DNA from: Putridiphycobacter roseus
Lineage (GTDB): Bacteria > Bacteroidota > Bacteroidia > Flavobacteriales_D > Crocinitomicaceae
NCBI RefSeq assembly: GCF_003234935.1
Contig: NZ_QKSB01000008.1
Location: 91,931 to 155,930, forward strand
Direction of reading: 5' to 3'
DNA: 64,000 nt
Part shown: positions 9,477 through 17,946 of the stretch, one piece after another
Layout of the letters: every line of letters begins with the position of its first letter
How positions within the stretch are numbered: the stretch's first letter is position 1
The notes under the pieces: generated by a model
The model's input: the letters and a program-made list of their open reading frames with translations, nothing else
What the model was told of the DNA's origin: nothing
The model's database searches: none
Program-made: the position numbers and the translations under genes

Positions 9477-10073
9477 TTACTTAAATATTTTAAAGATGGT
9501 TTGGAAGATGATTTTAAAGTCAGTGCCCAGACTTCTTTCCTCTAAGTATTTTTTATTCAAAGCCAATTTTGCAGGCATAATAATTTCAATGTAGGTTTTA
9601 TCCGGATCTTCCGCTTTGCCTAAAATCTCTTGTTCATTGATAAATTCGAGAGAAGCAAAATCGGTTAAGCCTGGCCGCACAGACAAGACATTAAGCTGTT
9701 CTTTGTTATACAACTGTACGTATTTCGCTACTTCAGGTCGTGGTCCAACCACACTCATATCGCCTTTAATAATATTGATTAATTGTGGCAACTCATCAAT
9801 TTTATATTTTCGAATAAACCGTCCAACTTTTGTAATTCTGGCATCAGCACCAATCGTAATTTGGCCGGTTTTATCGGCATTGGATTTCATGGAACGAAAT
9901 TTAAAAAGACCAAATGGTATTTGGTCTTTACCAATTCTCTCCTGTTTATAAAACACACCACCTTTGCTATCCAACACAATAACGATTGCAATTACAATCA
10001 TGATTGGTGCTAATAAAACCAGGACAAAAAATGCGGAAACTATATCAAAAATTCTTTTTAAAAAGGGATACAT
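9477..10073 (-). CDS. Undecaprenyl-phosphate sugar phosphotransferase (PglC/WcaJ catalytic type)
   Basis: This 198-residue protein is a small monotopic phosphoglycosyl transferase that loads the first sugar phosphate from a UDP-sugar onto undecaprenyl phosphate, starting repeat-unit synthesis. It has one N-terminal hydrophobic re-entrant segment (FDIVSAFFVLVLLAPIMIVI), the KQERIGKDQIPFGLFKFRSM segment, the KIDELPQLINIIKGDMSVVGPRPE block with the catalytic Asp-Glu, and a C-terminal RPGLTDFASL motif. It lacks the long N-terminal part of WbaP-type enzymes, so it is PglC-sized. It lies one base after the upstream epimerase stop and is presumably cotranscribed. The sugar is not deducible; a UDP-N-acetylated sugar is likely. 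Confidence 0.9.
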   Translation of the reverse strand: MYPFLKRIFDIVSAFFVLVLLAPIMIVIAIVIVLDSKGGVFYKQERIGKDQIPFGLFKFRSMKSNADKTGQITIGADARITKVGRFIRKYKIDELPQLINIIKGDMSVVGPRPEVAKYVQLYNKEQLNVLSVRPGLTDFASLEFINEQEILGKAEDPDKTYIEIIMPAKLALNKKYLEERSLGTDFKIIFQTIFKIFK

Positions 10074-10074
10074 A

Positions 10075-11157
10075 TTAACTATTTAAAGCTTTTTTCAAAG
10101 CCATAATGATATTATTACTTGCCTGCCCATTGCCGTATAAATCCATGCTAAAATCTGACGCTTTATTCAGCATTTGTTGGAAACTTGCTTTAATTTTTTC
10201 AGTATCGGCACCCACTAACACATTCACGCCATTCTCAATCAACTCAACCCATTCCGTTTGGTCGCGCATGGTGACACAGTTTTTCTTAAAGAAGAAAGCC
10301 TCTTTTTGCAATCCCCCACTATCGGTCATAACCAAAGCGGCATGTTTAATCAATTCAATCATATCAAAATAACCAACTGGATCAATAATTTTCACCTTTA
10401 AATTTAAGTGCGCAGTTTCAAGTTTACTTTTTGTTCTAGGATGTAAAGGCAAAACAATTGGACAAATTTTTTCATGAATGGCATTCAAAGCAGATACAAT
10501 TGCAGTTAAACGACCAATATCGTCGGTGTTTTCTGCACGGTGTAAAGTTACCAAAGCGTATTGGTCTAAACCAATTGATTTTAATACTGTTGATTTTTCA
10601 GCAGATATACCCGCATAAAACGCAGCGGCATCTTGCATCACATCACCCGATTTTATCACTTGACAATTTATATTTTGATAACCTTCTTTCCTTAAATTAT
10701 CGACGGCTGTTTGGGTGGGACAAAACAAAAAATCAGAAATCCTATCCGTTAAGATACGGTTTACTTCTTCGGGCATGTCCATATTATAACTTCTTAAACC
10801 CGCTTCGACATGTGCCACCTTAATGTGAATTTTTTTTGCAGCCAAAGCACCTGCAATGGTAGAATTTGTATCGCCATAAACCAACAAAACATCTGGTTTT
10901 TCTTTCAACAACACCTCTTCAATCCCCTCCAGCATTCTACCCGTCATAGCGCCGTGACCCAAACTGTGGATTCCTAAATTATAATTGGGTTTTGGAATTT
11001 CCATTTCAGAGAAAAATATTTCACTCATATTTGCATCAAAATGCTGTCCAGTATGAACAATTATTTCCTCAACATCATCATGTTTTGCAATTTCACGACT
11101 CAATGCAGCAGCCTTAATAAATTGTGGACGGGCACCAATAATAGTTAGGATTTTCAT
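10075..11157 (-). CDS. wecB: UDP-N-acetylglucosamine 2-epimerase, non-hydrolysing
   Basis: This enzyme interconverts UDP-GlcNAc and UDP-ManNAc in the cytosol. The 360-residue product has the family N-terminus KILTIIGARPQFIKAAAL, the HVEAGLRS motif, the GDTNST segment, the VTLHRAEN motif and the C-terminal TDSGGLQKEA substrate-binding stretch. It differs from the hydrolysing NeuC/LegG enzyme at 15117-16217. Together with the sugar transferase it forms a two-gene unit divergent from the legionaminic acid operon. A well-spaced TTG-N22-TACTTTTG promoter lies upstream. It may supply a ManNAc-type sugar to the glycan. Confidence 0.9.
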   Translation of the reverse strand: MKILTIIGARPQFIKAAALSREIAKHDDVEEIIVHTGQHFDANMSEIFFSEMEIPKPNYNLGIHSLGHGAMTGRMLEGIEEVLLKEKPDVLLVYGDTNSTIAGALAAKKIHIKVAHVEAGLRSYNMDMPEEVNRILTDRISDFLFCPTQTAVDNLRKEGYQNINCQVIKSGDVMQDAAAFYAGISAEKSTVLKSIGLDQYALVTLHRAENTDDIGRLTAIVSALNAIHEKICPIVLPLHPRTKSKLETAHLNLKVKIIDPVGYFDMIELIKHAALVMTDSGGLQKEAFFFKKNCVTMRDQTEWVELIENGVNVLVGADTEKIKASFQQMLNKASDFSMDLYGNGQASNNIIMALKKALNS

Positions 11158-11185
11158 TGATTCAATATGCTTTTCAAATAATTAT

Positions 11186-11218
11186 CAAAAGTAATAATTT
11201 ATCAATTGCAAGTTCCAA
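11186..11218 (-). promoter_or_regulatory. Promoter of the epimerase/sugar transferase unit
   Basis: On the minus strand TTG (11216-11218) is followed after 22 bases by TACTTTTG (11186-11193), matching TTG-N17-23-TAnnTTTG, 28 bases before the epimerase start codon. Confidence 0.55.
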
Positions 11219-11299
11219 AAATCAATTTTAATAGCAAATTAGGGCAGACATTTAATATTTATTTCGTCCATTAATCCTTTAAAATTGCTCAAAAAAAAG

Positions 11300-11307
11300 T
11301 AATTTTG
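11300..11307 (+). promoter_or_regulatory. Predicted -7 element of the legionaminic acid operon
   Basis: TAATTTTG fits TAnnTTTG and lies 29 bases before the legB start. The closest upstream TTG is only 12 bases away, so the -33 part is uncertain. All seven downstream genes overlap, so this would be the operon promoter. Confidence 0.4.
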
Positions 11308-11336
11308 ACTGAACTATTTCAAAATAATAAAGTAAG

Positions 11337-12326
11337 ATGTCGAAAAAAGTATTGGTAACCGGAGCAGATGGTTTTATTGGAAGTCATTTAGTCGAAGAAT
11401 TAATTCTTCAAGGATATGATGTAAAAGCTTTTTGCTATTATAATTCATTTAATTCTTGGGGTTGGTTAGATAGCTTTCCAAAATCTTTATTGGATAAGAT
11501 TGAAATATTTACTGGAGATGTAAGGGATCCAAATGGGGTAAGAACTGCTATGAAAGGTTGCGATATGGTATTTCACCTTGCGGCATTAATTGCAATACCA
11601 TATTCTTATCATTCACCAGATAGTTATGTAGATACCAATATCAAGGGGACATTAAATATTATTCAAGCCGCCAAAGATTTAGAAATTGAACGTGTTTTAG
11701 TCACTTCCACTTCTGAAATTTATGGTACTGCGCAATATGTTCCGATTGATGAAAAGCATCCAAAACAACCACAATCACCATATTCTGCTTCCAAAATTGG
11801 TGCCGATTGTATGGCCGATTCTTTTTACCGTTCATTCGACATGCCAATCACTATAGTAAGACCGTTTAACACTTACGGACCTAGACAATCGGCTAGAGCA
11901 ATAATACCTACCATCATTTCTCAATTATTAAATGGCTATGAGGAGATTAAACTAGGAGATTTAACACCAACAAGAGATTTATTATTTGTAAAAGATACGG
12001 TAAAAGGATTTATCGAAATATCGAAAAGTAATTTCTTAATTGGGCATGAATGTAACATTGCAACCAATTCAGAAATTTCCATGCAAAAAATGGCGGATAC
12101 ATTGATTCACCTCATCAATCCTTCTGCAAAAATAATTCAAGATACGGATAGATTAAGACCTGAGAAATCGGAGGTATTTAGATTATTCGGGGATAATAAA
12201 AAAATTATTGAACACACGAACTGGAAGGTAGAACACACATTAGAACAAGGACTACAAGCGACAATTGATTGGTTTTCGGAAGCAGAAAACTTAAAACAAT
12301 ACAAAGCCGGAATTTACAATGTATAA
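11337..12326 (+). CDS. legB: Nucleotide-GlcNAc 4,6-dehydratase, legionaminic acid pathway
   Basis: This 329-residue extended short-chain dehydrogenase has the NAD motif VTGADGFIGSHLVEEL, the distinctive YYNSFNSWGWLD segment typical of LegB, the catalytic region TSTSEIYGT, and YSASK (Tyr and Lys of the YxxxK motif). LegB converts GDP-GlcNAc (Campylobacter) or the UDP form to the 4-keto-6-deoxy sugar, the first committed step to legionaminic acid. The presence of PtmE downstream favours the GDP form; this is inference. It is the first gene of a seven-gene operon and overlaps legC by 8 bases. Confidence 0.9.
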   Translation: MSKKVLVTGADGFIGSHLVEELILQGYDVKAFCYYNSFNSWGWLDSFPKSLLDKIEIFTGDVRDPNGVRTAMKGCDMVFHLAALIAIPYSYHSPDSYVDTNIKGTLNIIQAAKDLEIERVLVTSTSEIYGTAQYVPIDEKHPKQPQSPYSASKIGADCMADSFYRSFDMPITIVRPFNTYGPRQSARAIIPTIISQLLNGYEEIKLGDLTPTRDLLFVKDTVKGFIEISKSNFLIGHECNIATNSEISMQKMADTLIHLINPSAKIIQDTDRLRPEKSEVFRLFGDNKKIIEHTNWKVEHTLEQGLQATIDWFSEAENLKQYKAGIYNV

Positions 12327-13485
12327 TCGAGATATGACGGAAGCATTAATTCAATTTATCCGCGAGACATACCATGAACCTACAAAATTTATTCCCTTAC
12401 ACGAACCACGTTTTATTGGGAATGAAAGAAAATATGTAATGGATGCAATTGACTCCACCTTTGTTTCTTCTGTAGGCCAATACGTTGACAAGTTTGAGCA
12501 AATGATGTGTGAAATTACAGGCAGTAAATTTGCAATTGCTACAGTAAACGGGACCAATTCATTGCATTTGGCAATTGTTTTAGCTGGAGTTCAAAAAAAC
12601 GAAGAAGTAATAACGCAGCCATTAACTTTTATTGCAACAGCCAACGCCATTTCCTATGCCAACGCCATTCCTCATTTTGTGGATGTGGACAAAGAAACCA
12701 TGGGACTTTCGCCAACAAAATTAGAAGCGCATTTATTGGCTACAACCGAAATGAAAAACGGTTTTTGTTACAATAAAGTAACCGGAAATAAAATTTCGGC
12801 CTGTATACCAATGCATACTTTTGGTTTACCGATTGAAATAGACAAAATGTTAGCTGTCTGCGAAAAATTCAACATCACACTTATAGAAGATGCTGCAGAA
12901 TCACTGGGTAGTTATTACCAAGGAAAACACACAGGAACTTTTGGCAAAATGGGTATTTTCAGTTTTAACGGAAACAAAACAGTTACTGCTGGTGGCGGAG
13001 GTGCATTAATTACCAACGACCCAGAAATAGCGAAACGCGCAAAGCATTTATCTACCCAAGCGAAAATTCCACACCAATGGAATTACGAGCATGATGAAGT
13101 TGGCTACAATTACCGTATGCCTAACCTTAACGCCGCATTAGTTTGCGCACAGCTTGAACAGCTTCCAGCATTTGTACAAAACAAAAGAGATTTATCGGCA
13201 ATGTATGCGGATTTTTTCAGCAATTATCCAGAGATACAATATGTAAAAGAAATACCAGAAGCAAAAGCAAATTACTGGCTTAATGCGATAATACTAAAAG
13301 ACCGCGCTGCAAGAGACTTATTTTTAACAGAAACCAATAAAGCAGGTATAATGACCCGACCAATTTGGGCTTTAATGAACAAGTTAGAAATGTTTAAACA
13401 AGCACCATCCGGAGACTTAACCAATGCAGAATGGTTAGCAGACAGGGTAGTAAATATCACTTCAAGTGTAAGAATAAATGAATAA
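12319..13485 (+). CDS. legC: 4-keto-sugar aminotransferase, legionaminic acid pathway
   Basis: This 388-residue PLP-dependent DegT/DnrJ/EryC1-family aminotransferase has the family N-terminal segment IPLHEPRFIGNERKYVMDAI. The PLP-binding lysine is K220 in FSFNGNKTVTAGGGG, with the acidic motif LIEDAAESLGS upstream. LegC transfers an amino group to the 4-keto-6-deoxy-GlcNAc nucleotide, giving the 4-amino sugar. The start at 12319 overlaps legB; a second ATG at 12334 would shorten it by five residues and cannot be excluded. It overlaps legH by 8 bases. Confidence 0.9.
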   Translation: MYNRDMTEALIQFIRETYHEPTKFIPLHEPRFIGNERKYVMDAIDSTFVSSVGQYVDKFEQMMCEITGSKFAIATVNGTNSLHLAIVLAGVQKNEEVITQPLTFIATANAISYANAIPHFVDVDKETMGLSPTKLEAHLLATTEMKNGFCYNKVTGNKISACIPMHTFGLPIEIDKMLAVCEKFNITLIEDAAESLGSYYQGKHTGTFGKMGIFSFNGNKTVTAGGGGALITNDPEIAKRAKHLSTQAKIPHQWNYEHDEVGYNYRMPNLNAALVCAQLEQLPAFVQNKRDLSAMYADFFSNYPEIQYVKEIPEAKANYWLNAIILKDRAARDLFLTETNKAGIMTRPIWALMNKLEMFKQAPSGDLTNAEWLADRVVNITSSVRINE

Positions 13486-14119
13486 AAAAGCAATTATATT
13501 AATTGGTGGTGGTGGACACTGTAAATCCTGCATTGATGTCATTGAATCGACCAATGAATTTGAAATTGCTGGTATTGTAGACAGTCAACTAGCCTTGGGA
13601 GAAACAGTTTTTGGTTACCCAGTTTTAGGTAAAGATGAAGACTTAGCTACCTTGAGAAAAAAATACGAACACGCCTTAATTACGGTTGGACAAATTCGTT
13701 CAGCCAAGGTGCGCATTAAAATATTTGAACTCCTTCAGTCATTAGAATTTAACTTACCAAACATAGTAGCCGCTACGGCACACATTGGAAAAAACGTGCA
13801 ATTAGGACAAGGCACTATCGTCATGCATCAGGTTTTGGTTAATTCCGACACAACCATTGGCGATAATTGCATTATTAACTCAAAAGCATTAGTGGAACAC
13901 GACTGTAAAGTTGGCGACCACACCCACATATCCACCGCGGCCACCATTAATGGAACCGTAACCATAGGGAGCGAATGTTTTATTGGTTCTCGCGTAAGTT
14001 TTGTAAACAATATTGACATCACCGACAATGTATTTATAGGCATCAATTCAACCATCAGTAAATCGATTACTGAACCAGGAATGTATTTGAGAAACCCAGT
14101 AAAAAAACAGAACAAATGA
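13478..14119 (+). CDS. legH: NeuD/LegH-type sugar O/N-acetyltransferase
   Basis: This 213-residue left-handed beta-helix acetyltransferase has a PglD/NeuD-type N-terminal domain (AIILIGGGGHCKSCIDVI) followed by hexapeptide repeats from about residue 95 to 200. The catalytic-type histidine lies in ALVEHDCKVGDHTHIS. In the pathway it would acetylate the 4-amino group from acetyl-CoA, yielding the 2,4-diacetamido sugar. Its position between legC and legI supports this. It overlaps legI by 4 bases (ATGA), suggesting translational coupling. Confidence 0.87.
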   Translation: MNKKAIILIGGGGHCKSCIDVIESTNEFEIAGIVDSQLALGETVFGYPVLGKDEDLATLRKKYEHALITVGQIRSAKVRIKIFELLQSLEFNLPNIVAATAHIGKNVQLGQGTIVMHQVLVNSDTTIGDNCIINSKALVEHDCKVGDHTHISTAATINGTVTIGSECFIGSRVSFVNNIDITDNVFIGINSTISKSITEPGMYLRNPVKKQNK

Positions 14120-15120
14120 GTAAAACATTAATCATAGCAGAAGCAGGCGTTAACCATAATGGAGACATTGAAATTGCCAAGGAGCTAATTGATGTTGCAG
14201 CCAAAGCAGGAGTTGACTATGTGAAATTTCAAACTTTTAAAGCAGCTCAATTGGTCAATAAAGCAGCTAAAAAAGCAGCATACCAACAAACGAATACCAA
14301 AAATAAGGATTCTCAATTTGAGATGTTACGGAAACTAGAATTATCAGAAAGCGCCCATTTTGATTTAATAGATTATTGCGAAAAAGTAGGTGTCAAATTT
14401 TTGTCTACTGCTTTTGATTTTGATAGTATTGAGTTCCTAAAAAATAAAATTGACTTTTATAAAATCCCATCCGGAGAAATTAACAACCTACCCTATTTGG
14501 AAAAAGTAGCCGCATTAAAGCTACCGATTGTCATGAGTACTGGCATGGCAGACATGGCAGAAGTAGAAGCTGCATTTAATGTACTCTTACAAAATGGCAT
14601 TCCAAAAGAAACCATTAAAATATTACATTGCAACACCGAATATCCTACCCCAATGGAAGACGTCAACTTGAATGCCATGTTGAGCATCCAACAAAAACTA
14701 GGGGTCGAAGTTGGTTATTCAGACCATACCTTGGGGATTGAGATTCCAATTGCCGCAGTAGCTTTAGGCGCAACTGTGATAGAAAAACACTTTACTTTGG
14801 ACAGAAATATGGAAGGTCCCGACCATAAAGCATCTTTAGAGCCACAACAATTAATGGACATGGTTGCTGCCATCCGAAACATTGAAAAAGCCATGGGGAA
14901 CGGCATTAAAACACCTTCGGCAAGTGAGCAAAAAAACATTGCAGTAGCCAGAAAAAGTATTGTAGCGGGACAAGTGATAAAAAAAGGAGATTCGTTTACG
15001 GCCATTAACCTAAGCGTTAAAAGACCAGGAACAGGATTATCCCCCATGAAATGGCATCAAATAATTGGTGAAAAAGCAACACAAGATTATCAAATAGATG
15101 ATTTAATAAAAGAACAATGA
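14116..15120 (+). CDS. legI: N,N'-diacetyllegionaminate synthase (NeuB family)
   Basis: This 334-residue synthase has an N-terminal TIM barrel and a C-terminal antifreeze-like SAF domain (about 275-334, ARKSIVAGQVIKKGD and KRPGTGLSP). Family motifs include IAEAGVNHNGD, VKFQTFKA, KIPSGEINNLPYL, GYSDHTLG and EKHFTLDRNMEGPDHKAS. It condenses phosphoenolpyruvate with the 6-deoxy-mannosamine derivative to form the nine-carbon acid. The sequence alone does not strictly separate sialic, legionaminic and pseudaminic acid synthases; assignment to legionaminic acid rests on the flanking LegB/LegC/LegG/PtmE set. It overlaps both neighbours by 4 bases. Confidence 0.9.
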   Translation: MSKTLIIAEAGVNHNGDIEIAKELIDVAAKAGVDYVKFQTFKAAQLVNKAAKKAAYQQTNTKNKDSQFEMLRKLELSESAHFDLIDYCEKVGVKFLSTAFDFDSIEFLKNKIDFYKIPSGEINNLPYLEKVAALKLPIVMSTGMADMAEVEAAFNVLLQNGIPKETIKILHCNTEYPTPMEDVNLNAMLSIQQKLGVEVGYSDHTLGIEIPIAAVALGATVIEKHFTLDRNMEGPDHKASLEPQQLMDMVAAIRNIEKAMGNGIKTPSASEQKNIAVARKSIVAGQVIKKGDSFTAINLSVKRPGTGLSPMKWHQIIGEKATQDYQIDDLIKEQ

Positions 15121-16217
15121 AAATAGGGGTACTTACCAGTTCAAGAGCAGATTTTGGGATTTATCTTCCATTATTAAAAAAACTGCAAGCCGATACTTAT
15201 TTTGAGCTTGAACTCATCATTTTTGGAACACACCTTTCCAAAGCGCATGGGGAAACCATTCAAGAAATAATACAATACAACTTTAATCCAACACATCAAT
15301 TAAACACTTACTTACCTTCCGATAGTCCATTAGCATTATCTAAAGCAATAGCCCATACCAGTAATCTTTTTGCCGATTTCTGGGCCAATCATACTTTCGA
15401 CATGGTTATTTCCTTAGGGGACCGTTACGAAATGTACGCTGCAGTAAGTGCCGCCAGTCCATTCAATATAAATATTGCGCATTTACATGCAGGAGAAACC
15501 ACATTAGGTGCCATTGACAATGCATACCGCCATTGTATTTCCCTTTTTTCAAAATACTTATTTGTCACTACTGAAAAATACAAAAAAAGGGCAGCAGAAA
15601 TTGTGGAAGCAAGTACCCAAATTTACAATGTTGGCGCATTAAGCGTAGACAATTTAGCCAACATTCCATACTTATCCATTCCCGAGTTTAAAGCTAAATT
15701 TGGCATTGATTTAAGTAAGCCAACCATACTTTCCACATTCCATCCCGAAACGGTATCCTTTGAAAAAAACGAAGCATACATTGATGCGTTATTAAAATCA
15801 TTTGAGCAATTAATAAGTCATTATCAAATAGTAATCACCATGCCCAATACAGATACCATGGGTCAAATGGTGCGGGATAAAATATTAGCATTTCAACAAA
15901 AACAACCCCTTTTAAAAGTGGTGGAATCATTTGGCATGTTAGGCTACCTTTCCTGCATGAAACATGCAGCTTTTTTATTGGGTAATACCTCCAGTGGATT
16001 TGTAGAAGCCACCTATTTTCCTAAATATGTTATTAACTTAGGGGAAAGACAAAAGGGAAGGTTGGAAACTAAAAACATTTTAACTACTCCTGTAGAAGCT
16101 TCGGCTATTCTTGCAAAAGTAGCCCAAATAGAAAAACTACCTCTTCTTAAAAATTTGAATATCTATGGAGATGGAAATACGGCAGAAAAAATCATTACAA
16201 TACTTAAATCACTATGA
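15117..16217 (+). CDS. legG: Hydrolysing nucleotide-sugar 2-epimerase (NeuC family)
   Basis: This 366-residue GT-B-fold enzyme starts with the NeuC-type KIGVLTSSRADFGIYLPLL. It contains SLGDRYEMYAAVSAA, IAHLHAGETTLGAIDNAYRH and LLGNTSSGFVEA near the C-terminus. It releases the nucleotide diphosphate and inverts C2, giving free 2,4-diacetamido-2,4,6-trideoxymannose for LegI. It is distinct from the non-hydrolysing epimerase at 10075-11157. Its place directly after legI mirrors the Campylobacter order neuB2-neuC2-ptmE. It overlaps both neighbours by 4 bases. Confidence 0.9.
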   Translation: MKIGVLTSSRADFGIYLPLLKKLQADTYFELELIIFGTHLSKAHGETIQEIIQYNFNPTHQLNTYLPSDSPLALSKAIAHTSNLFADFWANHTFDMVISLGDRYEMYAAVSAASPFNINIAHLHAGETTLGAIDNAYRHCISLFSKYLFVTTEKYKKRAAEIVEASTQIYNVGALSVDNLANIPYLSIPEFKAKFGIDLSKPTILSTFHPETVSFEKNEAYIDALLKSFEQLISHYQIVITMPNTDTMGQMVRDKILAFQQKQPLLKVVESFGMLGYLSCMKHAAFLLGNTSSGFVEATYFPKYVINLGERQKGRLETKNILTTPVEASAILAKVAQIEKLPLLKNLNIYGDGNTAEKIITILKSL

Positions 16218-17257
16218 GTAAACCAACAATTATCATTCAAAAAGAAGACACCCTTGAAGCTGCATTAGTGAAACTAGACGCAAATCCAAGAATGCAAACC
16301 TTAATGATTGAAGAGAATGGCAAAATTATTGGAACCCTCACAGATGGTGACGTAAGAAGAGGACTAATCAAAGGTTTGGATAAATCGAATACAGTAAAAG
16401 ATTTTATGCATCTATCATTTACCTTTTTAATCAAAGGCAAATATGAACCGGAAAAAATCAAATTCATTAAAGAAAATAAAATAAAAATTGTTCCTGAATT
16501 ACATGAAGACCATAGCTTGAGTAGGCTGATAAACTTTAATGAAGTAAAAACAATTTTACCCATTGACGCCATTATTATGGCTGGTGGTAAAGGAACAAGG
16601 TTAATGCCTTTAACGGAAAACACACCAAAACCAATGCTTAAAATTGGGGAGCAACCAATAATGGAATATAATGTCGACTTGTTAAAACAATTTGGCATTT
16701 CCCACTTGACCATTTCTGTCAAATATTTGGCTGATCAAATTAAAACTTACTTCGGAAATGGCCTAGAAAAAGAAATAGACATTCAATATGTATCCGAAGA
16801 TGTACCACTAGGAACTATTGGTGCTGTAAAACAGATTAAACATTTTTATAATGATTACATATTGGTGATGAATTCGGACTTATTGACCAACATCAATTTG
16901 GAAACCATGTTTAAGGAACTGAACAGTAAAGACGCGGATATGATTGTTGCCACTACCGACTATAAAGTTCAAATTCCATATGGTGTTATAGAAGCAGAAG
17001 GCAATCAAATTAAAGCATTAAAAGAAAAACCAACCTACACCTATTATTCAAACGCAGGTATTTATATTTTTAAGAAGGAGTTAGTGGCGTTAATTCCAGA
17101 TAATAGCTTTTTTAATGCCACTGATTTATTAGAAAAATTAATTGAATTGAATAAGTTGGTATTGCACTACCCAATTAAAAATTATTGGCTAGACATTGGC
17201 AAACATGTCGATTTTGAAAAAGCACAAAATGACGTGAAAAACATTAATTTTAAATGA
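16214..17257 (+). CDS. ptmE: CBS-domain nucleotidyltransferase, PtmE-type glucosamine-1-P guanylyltransferase
   Basis: This 347-residue protein has two N-terminal CBS motifs (about 1-115, e.g. TLMIEENGKIIGTLTDGDVRRGL) fused to a sugar-phosphate nucleotidyltransferase domain. That domain begins DAIIMAGGKGTRLMPLT, with the TPKPML and VMNSDLLTN active-site segments. The fusion is the PtmE architecture, known to make GDP-glucosamine in Campylobacter legionaminic acid synthesis. GTP specificity is inferred from this architecture and context. The accompanying PtmF and PtmA genes are not in the operon, so the glucosamine-phosphate supply must come from elsewhere. It overlaps both neighbours by 4 bases. 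Confidence 0.88.
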   Translation: MSKPTIIIQKEDTLEAALVKLDANPRMQTLMIEENGKIIGTLTDGDVRRGLIKGLDKSNTVKDFMHLSFTFLIKGKYEPEKIKFIKENKIKIVPELHEDHSLSRLINFNEVKTILPIDAIIMAGGKGTRLMPLTENTPKPMLKIGEQPIMEYNVDLLKQFGISHLTISVKYLADQIKTYFGNGLEKEIDIQYVSEDVPLGTIGAVKQIKHFYNDYILVMNSDLLTNINLETMFKELNSKDADMIVATTDYKVQIPYGVIEAEGNQIKALKEKPTYTYYSNAGIYIFKKELVALIPDNSFFNATDLLEKLIELNKLVLHYPIKNYWLDIGKHVDFEKAQNDVKNINFK

Positions 17258-17946
17258 AAATTTTAGGACTCATACCTGCACGTGGTGGCAGTAAAGGCCT
17301 GCCAGGTAAAAATATCCGGCCCTTAAACGGTAAACCATTAATTGCCTGGAGTATTGAGTCGTCCTTGGCTTCGCAACAGATTGATACTACAATCGTTTCT
17401 ACCGACGACAAAGCTATTGCTGACATAGCTGTAGCCCATGGCGCAAGCCTTCCATTTATGCGTCCCAATCATTTGGCAAGCGACCAATCGACTAGCAAAG
17501 ATGTGATTATTCATGCTCTTGAATACTTTAGAGAAGCGGGACAAGCATTTGACTACTTGGTTTTATTACAACCTACCTCCCCATTCAGAAAAGCAGGTGA
17601 TATTGACAAAGCCATTGACCTTGCTAAAGAAACAGGAGCAGACTTAGTGGTTTCTGTTAAAGAGACGGCGAGTAATCCTTATTACGTATTGTTTGAAGAA
17701 GATGAAAAAGGAAACTTAAAAAACAGTAAGGCGAGTACATTTTCACGTCGACAAGACTGCCCTAAAGTCTACGAATTAAATGGCTCCATCTATGTCTTCA
17801 AAGTAAAATCAATTCTTGAAAAAGATAGTTTAAAATTTGAAAACACCATCAAATTTTTAATGGATAGCTATCATTCCATTGACATTGACAACTTAGAAGA
17901 TTTTGAATACGCTGAATTTCTACTTCAAAAGCAGCAATCAAAGTAA
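17254..17946 (+). CDS. legF: CMP-legionaminate cytidylyltransferase (NeuA family)
   Basis: This 230-residue enzyme activates the nonulosonic acid with CTP to give the CMP donor used by glycosyltransferases. The N-terminal LIPARGGSKGLPGKNIRPL is the CMP-sialate synthetase nucleotide loop, and QPTSPFRKAGDID and ELNGSIYVF are further family segments. It is the last gene of the operon. Its stop codon region overlaps the convergent aminotransferase gene by 9 bases, and no separate terminator space exists. Confidence 0.9.
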   Translation: MKILGLIPARGGSKGLPGKNIRPLNGKPLIAWSIESSLASQQIDTTIVSTDDKAIADIAVAHGASLPFMRPNHLASDQSTSKDVIIHALEYFREAGQAFDYLVLLQPTSPFRKAGDIDKAIDLAKETGADLVVSVKETASNPYYVLFEEDEKGNLKNSKASTFSRRQDCPKVYELNGSIYVFKVKSILEKDSLKFENTIKFLMDSYHSIDIDNLEDFEYAEFLLQKQQSK

